Source: Gymnodinialimonas ceratoperidinii
GTDB taxonomy: Bacteria > Pseudomonadota > Alphaproteobacteria > Rhodobacterales > Rhodobacteraceae
Reading direction: 5' to 3'
Assembly: GCF_019297855.1 (NCBI RefSeq)
Contig: NZ_CP079194.1
Location: forward strand, 917,501 to 981,500
Length of the DNA stretch: 64,000 nucleotides
This document shows, piece by piece, positions 34,922 to 44,522 of the stretch. The first letter of the stretch is position 1. Each line of letters opens with the position of its first letter. The notes beneath the pieces are model-generated. The model ran no database searches. It saw only the letters and a list, made by a program, of their open reading frames with translations, and was not told the origin of the DNA. The position numbers were made by a program, and so were the translations under genes.

Positions 34922-35691
34922 CACCTTTGGATGAATCTTTCGCAGCCATGGAGGCCGCCCCGGAGGACGCCAAGGCGCGGCTCGCCTGGTTCGACCGCCT
35001 CGCCGCGTCCGAGATGTTCCTGTTGCTCGACGAAGAGGCCGAAGGCGAGAGCATCAAGCCGAAGGTGTTCTCGGTCGAGGGGGCGGACCTTGTCGTGGCC
35101 TTCGACCGGGAGGAACGGCTCGCGGCTTTCGCCGGAAAGATCGCGCCTTTCGTCGGCATGTCCGGCCGGGTCATGTCAGGGATGTTGGCGGAGGCCGGGT
35201 TGGGGCTTGCCGTCAACCTCGGCACGGATTTCGAGACGGTACTGGAGGGCGAGGCTGTCGAATGGCTGTCGGGCACCTTGGCGCAGGCGCCGGAGACCGT
35301 GGAAGACCGCCCCGACGAGGTGTTGCCGCCGCAGGGTCTGCCCGAGACGCTGCTGACCGCGCTGGATGCGCGCCTTGCAACAACCCACGGCCGCGCCGCG
35401 CTGGCCTATCTCGTGGCCACCGGCTACGACGACGGCCGCCGCGGGCATTTGCTGGCTTTTGTCGATGCGGTGGACGGCTACGAGGGTGCCTTGGCGCAAC
35501 TGGTGGGTGACGCCCTCAGCTTCTCGGGGCTGGAAGCCGGCAGCCTCGACGTCGGGTTCTTCCGCGCGTCGGACCCGATGTGCGCGACTTTTGCGAAGGT
35601 TGGATTGCGGTTCGACCTGCCGCAACCGGCAGAGCCCGCAGTGCCCTCGGCGCCCGGGCGCGATCCCGAGAAGCCGCCGCGTTTGCGGTGA
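34918..35691 (+). CDS. SseB family protein
   Basis: 257-residue acidic cytosolic protein. The N-terminal part (LDESFAAMEAAPEDAKARL, MFLLLDEEAEGESIKPKVF, DLVVAFDREERLAAF) fits the SseB N-terminal domain. The C-terminal half is Asp/Glu-rich with GYDDGRRGHLLAFVDAVDGYEGAL. The role is unknown. The name comes from a Salmonella locus and does not imply secretion. Coupled to the UDG gene and followed at once by a 3'-end hairpin element. Confidence 0.72.
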   Translation: MTPLDESFAAMEAAPEDAKARLAWFDRLAASEMFLLLDEEAEGESIKPKVFSVEGADLVVAFDREERLAAFAGKIAPFVGMSGRVMSGMLAEAGLGLAVNLGTDFETVLEGEAVEWLSGTLAQAPETVEDRPDEVLPPQGLPETLLTALDARLATTHGRAALAYLVATGYDDGRRGHLLAFVDAVDGYEGALAQLVGDALSFSGLEAGSLDVGFFRASDPMCATFAKVGLRFDLPQPAEPAVPSAPGRDPEKPPRLR

Positions 35692-35695
35692 GGGT

Positions 35696-35745
35696 GGCCG
35701 GGGGCCAGCCCCCGGACCCCCGGCCGTATTTTTGAAAAGATGAAG
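35696..35745 (+). repeat. 3'-end hairpin element with AAGATGAAG tail (copy 1)
   Basis: The hairpin CCGGGGGC-CA-GCCCCCGG (35698-35715) is followed by a tail (35717-35745) reading CCCCCGGCCGTATT, then TTTGAAAAGATGAAG. It starts four bases after the SseB-like stop codon, between convergent genes. The same architecture occurs at 62955-63005, and a relative at 59983-60048. The hairpin plus TATTTTTG could terminate transcription. Confidence 0.8.
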
Positions 35746-35758
35746 CCTAGGCGTCGGA

Positions 35759-36700
35759 TCAGTAGCCGAGGTTGCGATCGACGAGATGGAGGAAGGGCTC
35801 GCCTGCCTCGCCGCGGCGGATGTTCTCCGCGACGGTTTCCGAAGCTGTCTCCGGTCGGGTCTCGGAGGCGATGTGCGGAGTCACCGTGATCTTGGGATGG
35901 GCCCAGAAGGGATGCGCCTCGGGCAGGGGCTCTTGCCTGAAGACATCGAGGGTGGCGTGGCCGATCTGGCCGCTGTCGAGGGCTGCGAGCAGGGCGTCAT
36001 CGTCGATCAGCGGGCCGCGGCCGGGGTTGATCAGCACGGCTCCCTCGGGCAGGGCTGCGAGGGTCTTGGCGTTCAGGATATTCTCGGTTGCTGGCGTGTC
36101 GGGAAGCAGGAGAATGACGATTTCAGCCCTGGAGAGTGCGGCCTGCAGACCCTCCTCTCCGTGGTGGGTCGTGACGTTCGCGATACTCTTTGGGGACCGG
36201 GACCAGCCGCTGACGGGGAAGCCGAGGCCGTGGAGCGCCTGTGCCACGGCTTCACCCAGGGCGCCGAGGCCGAGCACTGTCACCGGGCGGTTCCGGGCGA
36301 GGGGCGGCACGCTGCCATTGCGCCAGATGCCGTCCTGTCCGTGGATATGGGTATCCATGCCGAGGTGGTGGCGCAGCGTGTGGCCGACGCACCACTCCAC
36401 CATGCCGTCGGTCAGCCCGGTGTCGACCATCCGTGCCAGGGGCGCCGTGAGCGTCGCGTTGCCCGTCACGTTCTCGACCCCGGCCCAGAGGTTCAGGACC
36501 GCCTTGAGCTTGGTGTAAGGCGTGAAATCCTGCACCTCGGAGTTGGGCGCATAGACGATATAGTCGACGTCCGAGGGGTCAGCCTGCGTGGTCAGGTTCG
36601 CGTCACTGATCCCCGCTGCGGCCAGAGCGCGGCGCAGATGTGGCTCGTAGGTGGGCCAGCGGTCGGGCTTTGCGGCGAAGAGGATCGTGGGGGCTGACAT
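35759..36700 (-). CDS. ghrA: glyoxylate/hydroxypyruvate reductase A
   Basis: 313-residue NADPH-dependent 2-hydroxyacid dehydrogenase of the GhrA type. The cofactor loop is TVLGLGALGEAVAQAL, with S-R-S-P-K after the second strand (SGWSRSPKS) suggesting NADPH. Catalytic regions are INPGRGPLIDDDALL, DVFRQEPLPEAHPFW and VTPHIASETRPETAS. The start is ATG at 36700, with AAAGGAGA upstream. It follows rodA in the elongasome operon with a 38-base gap, so it may be co-transcribed without functional relation. Confidence 0.92.
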   Translation of the reverse strand: MSAPTILFAAKPDRWPTYEPHLRRALAAAGISDANLTTQADPSDVDYIVYAPNSEVQDFTPYTKLKAVLNLWAGVENVTGNATLTAPLARMVDTGLTDGMVEWCVGHTLRHHLGMDTHIHGQDGIWRNGSVPPLARNRPVTVLGLGALGEAVAQALHGLGFPVSGWSRSPKSIANVTTHHGEEGLQAALSRAEIVILLLPDTPATENILNAKTLAALPEGAVLINPGRGPLIDDDALLAALDSGQIGHATLDVFRQEPLPEAHPFWAHPKITVTPHIASETRPETASETVAENIRRGEAGEPFLHLVDRNLGY

Positions 36701-36738
36701 CGGGTCTCCTTTGGTGCTTGCGACAGGCAGGCACCCGA

Positions 36739-37878
36739 TCAGCGGGCGCGGTGCACATGGGCTGATTGCACCAAACCGAAGGCCGCCATCAAGACCAACA
36801 TCGCCGATCCGCCGTAGCTGACCAGCGGCAGCGGCACGCCCACCACGGGCGCGAGTCCCATGACCATGGCCATGTTGAGCGCGAAGTAGAGGAAGAACGT
36901 CACCGCCACGCCGATCACCATCAGCGAGGCATAGCGGTCCCGCGCCATCAGGGCGGTGACGATGCAGAAGACGAGGATCAACACGTAGAGCAGCAGGAGC
37001 GAGGCGCCGCCGACAAAGCCGAATTCCTCGGCCAGGGTGGGGAAGATGAAGTCGGTGTGGCTCTCGGGCAGGAAGTCGCCCTGGATCTGGGTGCCCTGCA
37101 TGAAGCCGCGCCCGGTCCAGCCGCCGGAGCCGAGGGCGATCTGGCTCTGGGTGATATGATAGCCGTCGCCGAGCGGGTCGGAGGAGGGGTCGAGGAAGGT
37201 ATCGATGCGTCCGTACTGATAATCGGCCAGCAACTGCCACGACGTGCCGCGGCTGGCGAAGACGGCGCTCACCGCGCCCACGCCCAACCCGATGACCGAG
37301 ACAAAATAGAGCCAATGCATGCCCGCCATGAACATCACCGAGCCGCCGCCCATCAGGATCAGCATGGAGGTGCCGAGATCGGGCTGGATGAAGGTCAGCC
37401 CCACCGGCAGGCCGATAATCAAAAGCGGGATCGCCACGTAGAGCGGATGCGAGACCTTGCCGAGGTCGAGCCAGTCGTAATAGGCGGCCAGCATCATCAC
37501 CACGGTGATCTTGGCCACCTCCGAGGGTTGCAGGCGCATGAAGCCGAGGTCGATCCAGCGTTGCGCGCCGCCGCCCGAGACGCCGAAGAATTCTACCCAG
37601 AGCAGCAGGATGATCCCCACGATATAGGCGAGGACCGACATGTTGCGCCAGAACCAGATCGGCACCATGGCGACGATCAGCATGACGGCGAAACCGAGGA
37701 TGAAGCGCTGGATCTGCGCCTCGGCCCAGGGCTGGAACGAGCCTCCGGCCACGGAATAGAGCATCAGGAAGCCCACCGAGGCCACCGAGGTGAGCAGGAG
37801 CGCCAGCGCCCAGTTCAGGTAGAGGATCTTGCGCCAGCCGGTGGGGGTCGACTTGACGTTGTACTCGAGGAAACTCAT
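36739..37878 (-). CDS. rodA: rod shape-determining protein RodA (SEDS glycosyltransferase)
   Basis: 379-residue polytopic SEDS protein that polymerises glycan strands for cell elongation together with PBP2. Landmarks are FGVSGGGAQRWIDLGFMRLQPSE, TFIQPDLGTSMLILMGG, GGWTGRGFMQGTQIQGDFLPESHTDFIF split as GRGFMQGTQIQ and LPESHTDFIFPTLAEEFG, and PLPLVSYGGSAMLVLM. The start at 37878 overlaps the PBP2 stop by four bases. A longer open frame upstream is read-through of mrdA. Confidence 0.96.
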   Translation of the reverse strand: MSFLEYNVKSTPTGWRKILYLNWALALLLTSVASVGFLMLYSVAGGSFQPWAEAQIQRFILGFAVMLIVAMVPIWFWRNMSVLAYIVGIILLLWVEFFGVSGGGAQRWIDLGFMRLQPSEVAKITVVMMLAAYYDWLDLGKVSHPLYVAIPLLIIGLPVGLTFIQPDLGTSMLILMGGGSVMFMAGMHWLYFVSVIGLGVGAVSAVFASRGTSWQLLADYQYGRIDTFLDPSSDPLGDGYHITQSQIALGSGGWTGRGFMQGTQIQGDFLPESHTDFIFPTLAEEFGFVGGASLLLLYVLILVFCIVTALMARDRYASLMVIGVAVTFFLYFALNMAMVMGLAPVVGVPLPLVSYGGSAMLVLMAAFGLVQSAHVHRAR

Positions 37879-39824
37879 GCCCGGCGCGGCTCCCGGCCCG
37901 AGGGGGTGGGGGGCGTCTCGAGGATCGGCAGGCGCTCGTGCATCTGCTGGATCGAGCGGCGCTGGCTGACCGGGTAGAGATCGGGCGGGGGCACGTCGCC
38001 CACCTGCGCGCGCAGCAGCACGTCGCGCCCGATGGGGGCCGCCGCGGTGGAGCCGCCGCCGCCATGCTCGACGATGACGGAGACCGCGTAGCGTGGGTTG
38101 TCGTAGGGCGCGAAGCCCACGAAGAGCGCGTGATCGCGCCGTTCCCAAGGCAGGTCACGGTTGTTGATCACCCCTGCCGCACGCTCGGCGGCGGTGATGT
38201 TGCGGACCTGGCTGGTGCCGGTCTTGCCGGCGATGGTGTATTCGTCGGCCATGGTGCGGCTGCGATAGGCGGTCCCGCGGGAGCTGTTGCTGACCCGCCA
38301 CATGCCCTCGTGCACCAACGCAAGGTGCGCCGGGTCGATGCCGAGATCGGGCGCCTCCGGGCCGCGCCGTGGTACGCCGTTGATCGAACGCACCAGCGAG
38401 GGCTCCAGCGCGCGGCCCGAGGCGATGCGGGCGGTCATCACCGCCAGATGCAGCGGCGAGGACAGCACGAAACCCTGCCCGATGGAGGCGTTGAGCGTGT
38501 CGCCCACGACCCAGTCCTGCTCGTAGCGGCGGCGCTTCCAATCCATGGTGGGGGCGAGGCCTTGAGCGATGCTGGAGAGCGGCAGGTCGTGGCGCACGCC
38601 GCAGCCGAGCCGTACTGCCATGGCGGAGATGTTCTCGATCCCCACCCGTTGGGCCAGTTCGTAGTAGTAGACATCGCAGGATTGCTCGAGGCTGCGGGCG
38701 AGGTCGACCCGCCCATGGCCGCCGCGCCGCCAGCAGTGGAAGCGGCGGTTGCCGACCTCCATGTAGCCGGGGCAGTTCACCGTCTCGTCCGGGGCAATGA
38801 AGCCGCCTTCCAGCGCCGCGAGGGCCACCACCATCTTGTAGGTGGAGCCGGGCGGATAGAGGCCTTGCGTCGATTTGTTCGACAGCGGCCGGTAGGGATC
38901 GTTCAGCAACCCGCCGTAAATCGTCGAGGACAGGGGCCGGGTGAAGATCGACGGGTCGTAGGAGGGCGCGGAGGCCAGCGCCATGATGTCGCCGTTCTGA
39001 CAATCCATCACCACCACGCCCGCGCTTTCGCCATGCAGCCGCGCCTCGACGTAGTTCTGCAGCCCCGCGTCCACCGTCAGTTGCACGTCGCCTCCGGCCA
39101 CGGCGGGATCGCGATCCAACTCGCGCATGACGCGGCCGTTGGCGTTGACCTCCACGCGCTTCGTGCCGGCATCGCCGCGGAGGGTCTCTTCCAGCCCTTC
39201 TTCCACGTTCAGCAGGCCGACCTGGAAATCGGGGATGCTCAGCACCGGATCATTGTCGCCGGTTTCCTGCCGATATCCGTCGGGCACGTTGCGCACGTAG
39301 CCCACGACATGGGCGAAATCCGCGCCCATCGGGTAGGCGCGTGACAGGCCGACTTCGGGGTTCACGCCGGGCAGGGCGGGGGCGTTGACGGCGACCGAGG
39401 ACATTTCCTCCCAACTCAGGCGGTCGGCGATGGTCACCGGGACCCAGGGACGCACGGCGAAAATCTCGGCGCGCTTGCGTTCCAGCTGCTCCATGTCGAG
39501 GGTCACGATCTGGCTCAACCGGTCCAGCACGGCATCAACGTCGTCGGCATCCTCGCGCACGAAGGTGATCCGGTAGACCGGCTCATTGCCCGCCAGAAGC
39601 ACGCCCGAGCGATCGAAGATCAGCCCGCGCTCCGGTGGCAGCACCCGGATGGAGATGCGGTTGTCCTCGGCCAGCAGCCGGAAGTCATCGGCCCGCTCTA
39701 CCTGCAGGTAGCGCATCCGGCCCGCCAGCACCGCCGAGGTGCCAAGAAACAGGCCGCCCACGATGAGGCCGCGTCGCCCGATCTGGCGGGCGCTGTCTTC
39801 AAGCTCTTTGGCAGTGCGTTTCAT
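37875..39824 (-). CDS. mrdA: penicillin-binding protein 2 (elongasome transpeptidase)
   Basis: 649-residue class B PBP. There is one N-terminal membrane helix (RRGLIVGGLFLGTSAVLAG), a PBP dimerisation domain with VLPPERGLIFDRSGVLLA, and a transpeptidase domain holding the nucleophile motif PPGSTYKMVVAL, SCDVYYYELAQRVG as the SxN-equivalent region, and AGKTGTSQV as KTG. The C-terminus is Arg/Pro-rich. It lies 16 bases after mreD. Confidence 0.95.
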   Translation of the reverse strand: MKRTAKELEDSARQIGRRGLIVGGLFLGTSAVLAGRMRYLQVERADDFRLLAEDNRISIRVLPPERGLIFDRSGVLLAGNEPVYRITFVREDADDVDAVLDRLSQIVTLDMEQLERKRAEIFAVRPWVPVTIADRLSWEEMSSVAVNAPALPGVNPEVGLSRAYPMGADFAHVVGYVRNVPDGYRQETGDNDPVLSIPDFQVGLLNVEEGLEETLRGDAGTKRVEVNANGRVMRELDRDPAVAGGDVQLTVDAGLQNYVEARLHGESAGVVVMDCQNGDIMALASAPSYDPSIFTRPLSSTIYGGLLNDPYRPLSNKSTQGLYPPGSTYKMVVALAALEGGFIAPDETVNCPGYMEVGNRRFHCWRRGGHGRVDLARSLEQSCDVYYYELAQRVGIENISAMAVRLGCGVRHDLPLSSIAQGLAPTMDWKRRRYEQDWVVGDTLNASIGQGFVLSSPLHLAVMTARIASGRALEPSLVRSINGVPRRGPEAPDLGIDPAHLALVHEGMWRVSNSSRGTAYRSRTMADEYTIAGKTGTSQVRNITAAERAAGVINNRDLPWERRDHALFVGFAPYDNPRYAVSVIVEHGGGGSTAAAPIGRDVLLRAQVGDVPPPDLYPVSQRRSIQQMHERLPILETPPTPSGREPRRA

Positions 39825-39840
39825 CGGATGTCAGGCAGAC

Positions 39841-40368
39841 TCAGAGGGCTTCGAGTTCAGTAGGCCCCAGTTTACGGATTCGCAGAACGAATTTCGAGAT
39901 GACAACAACGACCGGATAGGTCGCCACCGTCACAATCCCATGAGCGAGCGTTAGCCCAAGGCTATCGAGGTCCACCAGCAACATCCACAGGATCAGCCGG
40001 TTGAGCAGAACCATGCCCATGACCATGACCGTCACCATGCCCCATTCCACCAGAAACGGCAGCTCGGTCATCGTCAGACGCCGGCGACGCAGGCTTTCGG
40101 CGGCAAGCAGAAGCAGCGCGGTCCAGAGCCCCGGCGGGCGCATGAAAAGAAAATCCGCCAGCAGGAAGATCACCAGCAGCAGCCCGAGAGGCACCAGCGC
40201 CGGTTGCCGCACCATCCAGGCGAAGGCCAGCAGAACAAGGAGGTCTGGGCCGGGGATGCCGGATGCCGCAAGGTTCAGGGGCAGGAGTTTCAGGGTGATG
40301 ATGCCGAGGCTGAGGCCCACGAAGATGGCGCGGTAGGTCCAGATGTGCCGGGGCGAGAAGACGCTCAC
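39841..40368 (-). CDS. mreD: rod shape-determining protein MreD
   Basis: 175-residue membrane protein with about five helices, linking MreC and the elongation complex. MreD sequences are variable, and the call rests on length, hydropathy (FVGLSLGIITLKLLPL; ALVPLGLLLVIFLLADFLFM) and the position between mreC and mrdA. The start overlaps mreC by four bases. Confidence 0.88.
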   Translation of the reverse strand: MSVFSPRHIWTYRAIFVGLSLGIITLKLLPLNLAASGIPGPDLLVLLAFAWMVRQPALVPLGLLLVIFLLADFLFMRPPGLWTALLLLAAESLRRRRLTMTELPFLVEWGMVTVMVMGMVLLNRLILWMLLVDLDSLGLTLAHGIVTVATYPVVVVISKFVLRIRKLGPTELEAL

Positions 40369-41309
40369 GGCTGCTCTTCCGCAAGGTCCTCGACCTCCGG
40401 CTCCAGCGCGACAGGCACGCCCTCGTCATTCAGCGTCATGCCTTCCGGCGGCCAAGGCGGGCCGATCAGATCAGCAGGGCTGTCGAGCGTCGTGCCGGGA
40501 TGGCTGCGCATCACGCGCATGAAGTTGAGCCGTTGCAGATCGGCCGACATCCGCACGCGCATCCGGCCGTCGGACGTGAAGACGACTTGGCCGACCAGCA
40601 GTTCCGGAGGGAACAACCCGCCATCGCCCGAGGTCACGACCCGGTCGCCAGCCGCCACGTCCTGCGCGTCATCGATGAAGTCCAGAAGCGGCGTACCGGT
40701 GTTGTCGCCCATCAAGAGCGCCTGCTGGCCCGAGGGCAGGATCGTCACCGGAATGCGGCTTGCCGCGTCGGTCAGCAACAACACCCGGCTGGTGCTTTCG
40801 CCGACGCCCGAGATCCGGCCTACGACGCCAAGGCCGTCCATCGTCGCCCATCCGTCGAGGATGCCGTCGCGCGCGCCAACGTTGAGCAGCACCGACCGGC
40901 GAAAGGGGGAGCCGCTGTCAGCTAGCACAATACCGGTCACGAAGGTAAGCTCGGGATCGAGCTGCACGCGGTTGAGGTCCAGCAGGCGGGCGTTCTCCTG
41001 CTCCAGCTGCAGCGCCGCCTCGCGCCAGGCGCGCATCTGCTGCAACTCGCGCCGCAGTTCCTGGTTCTGCTCGAACAGGCGCGTGTAGCTTTGGAAATCC
41101 TCGGCCATCCGGGCGATGCCGGTGATCGGCGCCATCACCCATTCCATGTTCGGCACGTAGCGGTCGATCACTGCCGCCCGCATCCGTTCGACCCGCGGGT
41201 TGTCGATGCGCCAGATCAACACGAGCACAAGCAACAACAGCACCAGAACCGTCAGCAGCAGACGCCGGACGGGGCGAGCATAGGAATCGTCGTAACTGTC
41301 CCGGGCCAT
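40365..41309 (-). CDS. mreC: rod shape-determining protein MreC
   Basis: 314-residue periplasmic scaffold. An N-terminal membrane anchor (RLLLTVLVLLLLVLVLIW) is followed by a coiled coil (YTRLFEQNQELRRELQQMRAW...ALQLEQENARL) and a beta-rich domain with TGIVLADSGSPFRRSVLLNVG and GMATMDGLGVVGRI-like sequence (here DGWATMDGLGVVGRI). The C-terminus is Pro/Glu-rich. 23 bases separate it from mreB. Confidence 0.95.
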   Translation of the reverse strand: MARDSYDDSYARPVRRLLLTVLVLLLLVLVLIWRIDNPRVERMRAAVIDRYVPNMEWVMAPITGIARMAEDFQSYTRLFEQNQELRRELQQMRAWREAALQLEQENARLLDLNRVQLDPELTFVTGIVLADSGSPFRRSVLLNVGARDGILDGWATMDGLGVVGRISGVGESTSRVLLLTDAASRIPVTILPSGQQALLMGDNTGTPLLDFIDDAQDVAAGDRVVTSGDGGLFPPELLVGQVVFTSDGRMRVRMSADLQRLNFMRVMRSHPGTTLDSPADLIGPPWPPEGMTLNDEGVPVALEPEVEDLAEEQP

Positions 41310-41332
41310 CTATCGCCTTTCGGGGAGCTGCT

Positions 41333-42394
<1,062 letters not shown>

Positions 42395-42397
42395 TCA

Positions 42398-42416
42398 AAA
42401 AGGGGCCTCCCCTTTT
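42398..42416. other. perfect hairpin just upstream of mreB
   Basis: The arms AAAAGGGG and CCCCTTTT (eight bases) enclose CCT on the plus strand. In the mreB mRNA it reads AAAAGGGG-AGG-CCCCTTTT, so the Shine-Dalgarno-like GGGGAGG is buried in the stem-loop. It may reduce translation from the upstream ATG or act as a short attenuator, because T residues follow. Confidence 0.6.
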
Positions 42417-42452
42417 CGAGGATGCCCAACACAGACTCGCATATAGACGGCC

Positions 42453-42488
42453 ATGGCCCCTGCCCGCAAGAGTGGGGGCAGGGACCAT
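42453..42488. other. long imperfect hairpin in the mreB-leuA gap
   Basis: ATGG-C-CCCTGCCC pairs with GGGCAGGG-A-CCAT (12 of 13 positions) around an 11-base loop region. The minus-strand sequence TTGCGG-N18-TATATG passes through it and could be the mreB promoter. Nothing coding is seen in the rest of the 313-base gap 42374-42686. Confidence 0.45.
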
Positions 42489-42657
42489 AGGCATGGAAGC
42501 GCCGTCGCGGGGCGGGTCAGCTTCGCTGCGAAATCAATGAGTCGCCGGGTCCGGTGTCGTGCGGCGCCGCGGGCGATGCGTGTCCCATCGCCCGCTTTCG
42601 GTCACCGTTCCATGGGGGCTGCCGCCCGCCTCATAGACCTATCGCTCAGGATCGCGC

Positions 42658-42674
42658 GGCACCACGATGGTGCC
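42658..42674 (-). other. short hairpin after leuA
   Basis: The arms GGCACCA and TGGTGCC (seven bases) around CGA begin 12 bases after the leuA stop. No T-run follows, so it is at best a processing or 3'-protection stem. Confidence 0.4.
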
Positions 42675-42686
42675 CCGGTCGCAGTG

Positions 42687-44270
42687 TCAACCGATGTCCT
42701 TGTAGGAGACCTCGGGCACGTCGCCGCCGGACTTCTCGCGCCGCACGATCAGGCGGTTGAGCGCGTTGACGTAGGCCTTCACGCTGGCCACCACCGTATC
42801 GGTGTCCGCCGACTGGCCAGTAGCGATGCGCCCGTCTTCCTCGATGCGCACGGTCACGGTGGCCTGGGCGTCCATGCCCTCGGTCACGGCGCTCACCTGG
42901 TAGAGCTGCAGGGCGGCTTCGTTGGGGAACACGGCCTTCACCGCGTTGAAGGCGGCATCCACCGGGCCGTCGCCCTGGGCGCTCGCCTGCTTGTCCTCCT
43001 CGCCCACGCGCAGCGACAGCTCTGCCGTCTGGGGCGCCTCGGTGCCGCAGACGACCCGCAGAAAGTTGACCTCCAGATGTCCCTCCCCGTCGCTGCCAGC
43101 GTCAGTGACCAGCGCGATCAGGTCGTCGTCGAAGACCTCCTTCTTGCGGTCGGCCAGCGCCTTGAAGCGCACGAAGAGATCGTTGAGTTGGTTGTCGGCC
43201 AGATCGAAGCCCAGGTCCTTCAGCTTCGAGCGCAGCGCGGCGCGGCCCGAATGCTTGCCCATGACGATGTTGGTCTCAACCAGACCCACGTCCTCGGGCC
43301 GCATGATCTCGAAAGTGTCGGCGGACTTCAGCATCCCGTCCTGATGGATGCCACTTTCGTGGGCGAAGGCGTTCTTGCCGACGATGGCCTTGTTGGGCTG
43401 CACGTTGAAGCCCGAGACCGTCGCTACACGCCGGCTCAAGTGCATGATCTTCGTGCTGTCGATCTTCGTGGTGTAGGGCAGGATGTCGTGGCGGGTCTTC
43501 ATCGCCATGACGACCTCTTCCAGCGCCGTGTTGCCCGCACGCTCGCCCAAGCCGTTGATGGTGCACTCGATCTGGCGCGCACCGCCCGCGACGGCGGCCA
43601 GCGAATTCGCCGTCGCCATGCCGAGGTCGTTGTGGCAGTGCGTCGCGAAGATGATCTCGTCGGCGCCGGGCACCTCGGCGATCAGGCGGCGGATCAGGTC
43701 GGCGCTCTCCTCAGGCGCGGTGTAGCCGACGGTGTCGGGGATGTTGATCGTCGTGGCACCGGCGCGGATCGCGATCTCGACCGTGCGGGCGAGGAAATCC
43801 CACTCGGTTCGCGTGGCGTCCATCGGCGACCATTGCACGTTGTCGCAGAGGTTGCGCGCGTGGGTCACCGTCTCGTGGATGCGGTCGGCCATCTCGTCCA
43901 TGGTCAGGTTCGGGATCGCGCGGTGCTGCGGCGAGGTGCCGATGAAGGTGTGAATGCGCGGCGATTTCGCGTGTTTCACCGCCTCCCAACAGCGGTCGAT
44001 GTCCTTCAGGTTGGCGCGCGCCAGACCGCAGATGGTGGAGTTGACGGCGTTCTTCGCGATCTCGGAGACGGCGTTGAAATCGCCCTCCGAGGCGATCGGG
44101 AAACCGGCCTCGATGATGTCGACGCCCATCTCGTCGAGCAGGCCTGCGATCTCCAGCTTCTCGTCATGGCTCATCGTCGCGCCGGGCGATTGCTCGCCGT
44201 CGCGCAGGGTGGTGTCGAAGATCAGGACGCGGTTGGAGTCGATCTTGGAGGCATGGTTTTCAGAGGTCAT
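42687..44270 (-). CDS. leuA: 2-isopropylmalate synthase
   Basis: First committed enzyme of leucine synthesis, condensing acetyl-CoA with 2-oxoisovalerate. The 527-residue protein has LIFDTTLRDGEQSPGATM, then IEAGFPIASEGDF, THCHNDLGMATANSLAA with the metal-binding His-x-His, CTINGLGERAGNTALEEVVMA and the C-terminal leucine-sensing regulatory domain. The start ATG 44270 has AAGGAA upstream. The leader in front encodes a Leu-rich peptide, so control by attenuation is likely in addition to leucine feedback. Confidence 0.96.
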   Translation of the reverse strand: MTSENHASKIDSNRVLIFDTTLRDGEQSPGATMSHDEKLEIAGLLDEMGVDIIEAGFPIASEGDFNAVSEIAKNAVNSTICGLARANLKDIDRCWEAVKHAKSPRIHTFIGTSPQHRAIPNLTMDEMADRIHETVTHARNLCDNVQWSPMDATRTEWDFLARTVEIAIRAGATTINIPDTVGYTAPEESADLIRRLIAEVPGADEIIFATHCHNDLGMATANSLAAVAGGARQIECTINGLGERAGNTALEEVVMAMKTRHDILPYTTKIDSTKIMHLSRRVATVSGFNVQPNKAIVGKNAFAHESGIHQDGMLKSADTFEIMRPEDVGLVETNIVMGKHSGRAALRSKLKDLGFDLADNQLNDLFVRFKALADRKKEVFDDDLIALVTDAGSDGEGHLEVNFLRVVCGTEAPQTAELSLRVGEEDKQASAQGDGPVDAAFNAVKAVFPNEAALQLYQVSAVTEGMDAQATVTVRIEEDGRIATGQSADTDTVVASVKAYVNALNRLIVRREKSGGDVPEVSYKDIG

Positions 44271-44301
44271 GGTGTGTTCCTTAGCTTGTTTGATGGTGTC
44301 T

Positions 44302-44351
44302 CCGGCGCGGTTTCCCCTCTGAGCGGTCGCGCCAGAAGGCACGCTCAGAGG
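44302..44351 (-). promoter_or_regulatory. leu attenuator: mutually exclusive RNA stems
   Basis: On the minus strand four arms follow each other: arm 1 (44351-44342, CGCTCAGAGG on plus), arm 2 (44335-44328), arm 3 (44325-44316), arm 4 (44309-44302). Arms 1 and 3 pair perfectly over 10 bases. Arms 2 and 4 pair over eight (one G-T). The two pairings exclude each other as nested stems. Arm 1 overlaps the leader-peptide stop codon, so a ribosome finishing the leader would release arms 2-4. No U-run follows arm 4. Confidence 0.75.
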
Positions 44352-44428
44352 CGGCTAAGGAGGAGCAGACCAAGCAGCGCGGACGGCAATGGAGCCGTCG
44401 GTAAGGCGATATGAATGCGCGTGGTCAT
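44345..44428 (-). CDS. leuL: leucine operon leader peptide
   Basis: A 27-codon frame starting ATG at 44428 encodes MTTRIHIALPTAPLPSA and ends LLGLLLLSRL. Seven of its last eleven residues are leucine, encoded by mixed codons (CTG, CTT, CTC). It ends 74 bases before leuA and its stop codon lies within the first arm of the attenuator stem. It is too short for ordinary gene finding. A -10-like TATTGT ends eight bases before the ATG, so the transcript may start at or near the AUG. Confidence 0.85.
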   Translation of the reverse strand: MTTRIHIALPTAPLPSALLGLLLLSRL

Positions 44429-44436
44429 GGGCGCAG

Positions 44437-44464
44437 ACAATACTGATCCATCTGCGGTTGAAAA
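44437..44464 (-). promoter_or_regulatory. candidate promoter of the leu leader
   Basis: On the minus strand TTTTCA (44464-44459), 16 bases, TATTGT (44442-44437). The predicted start would fall at about 44430, next to the leader ATG at 44428. The -35 match is weak. Confidence 0.35.
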
Positions 44465-44522
44465 CCCCAAATATCGGGTCAGCGCGGTTGACCGAAAGCC
44501 GCGCCCATCTACCTCCGTGCAG

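Noticed and set aside
36701-38158. Extension of the ghrA frame upstream across rodA
   Set aside because: The additional residues are an out-of-frame reading of rodA. The ATG at 36700 has a good ribosome site.
42658-42674. Intrinsic terminator of leuA
   Set aside because: The seven-base stem is not followed by a T-run, so it is listed only as a hairpin.
42453-44414. 653-codon plus-strand open frame opposite leuA
   Set aside because: Antisense shadow of leuA. Its first part covers the hairpins of the mreB-leuA gap.
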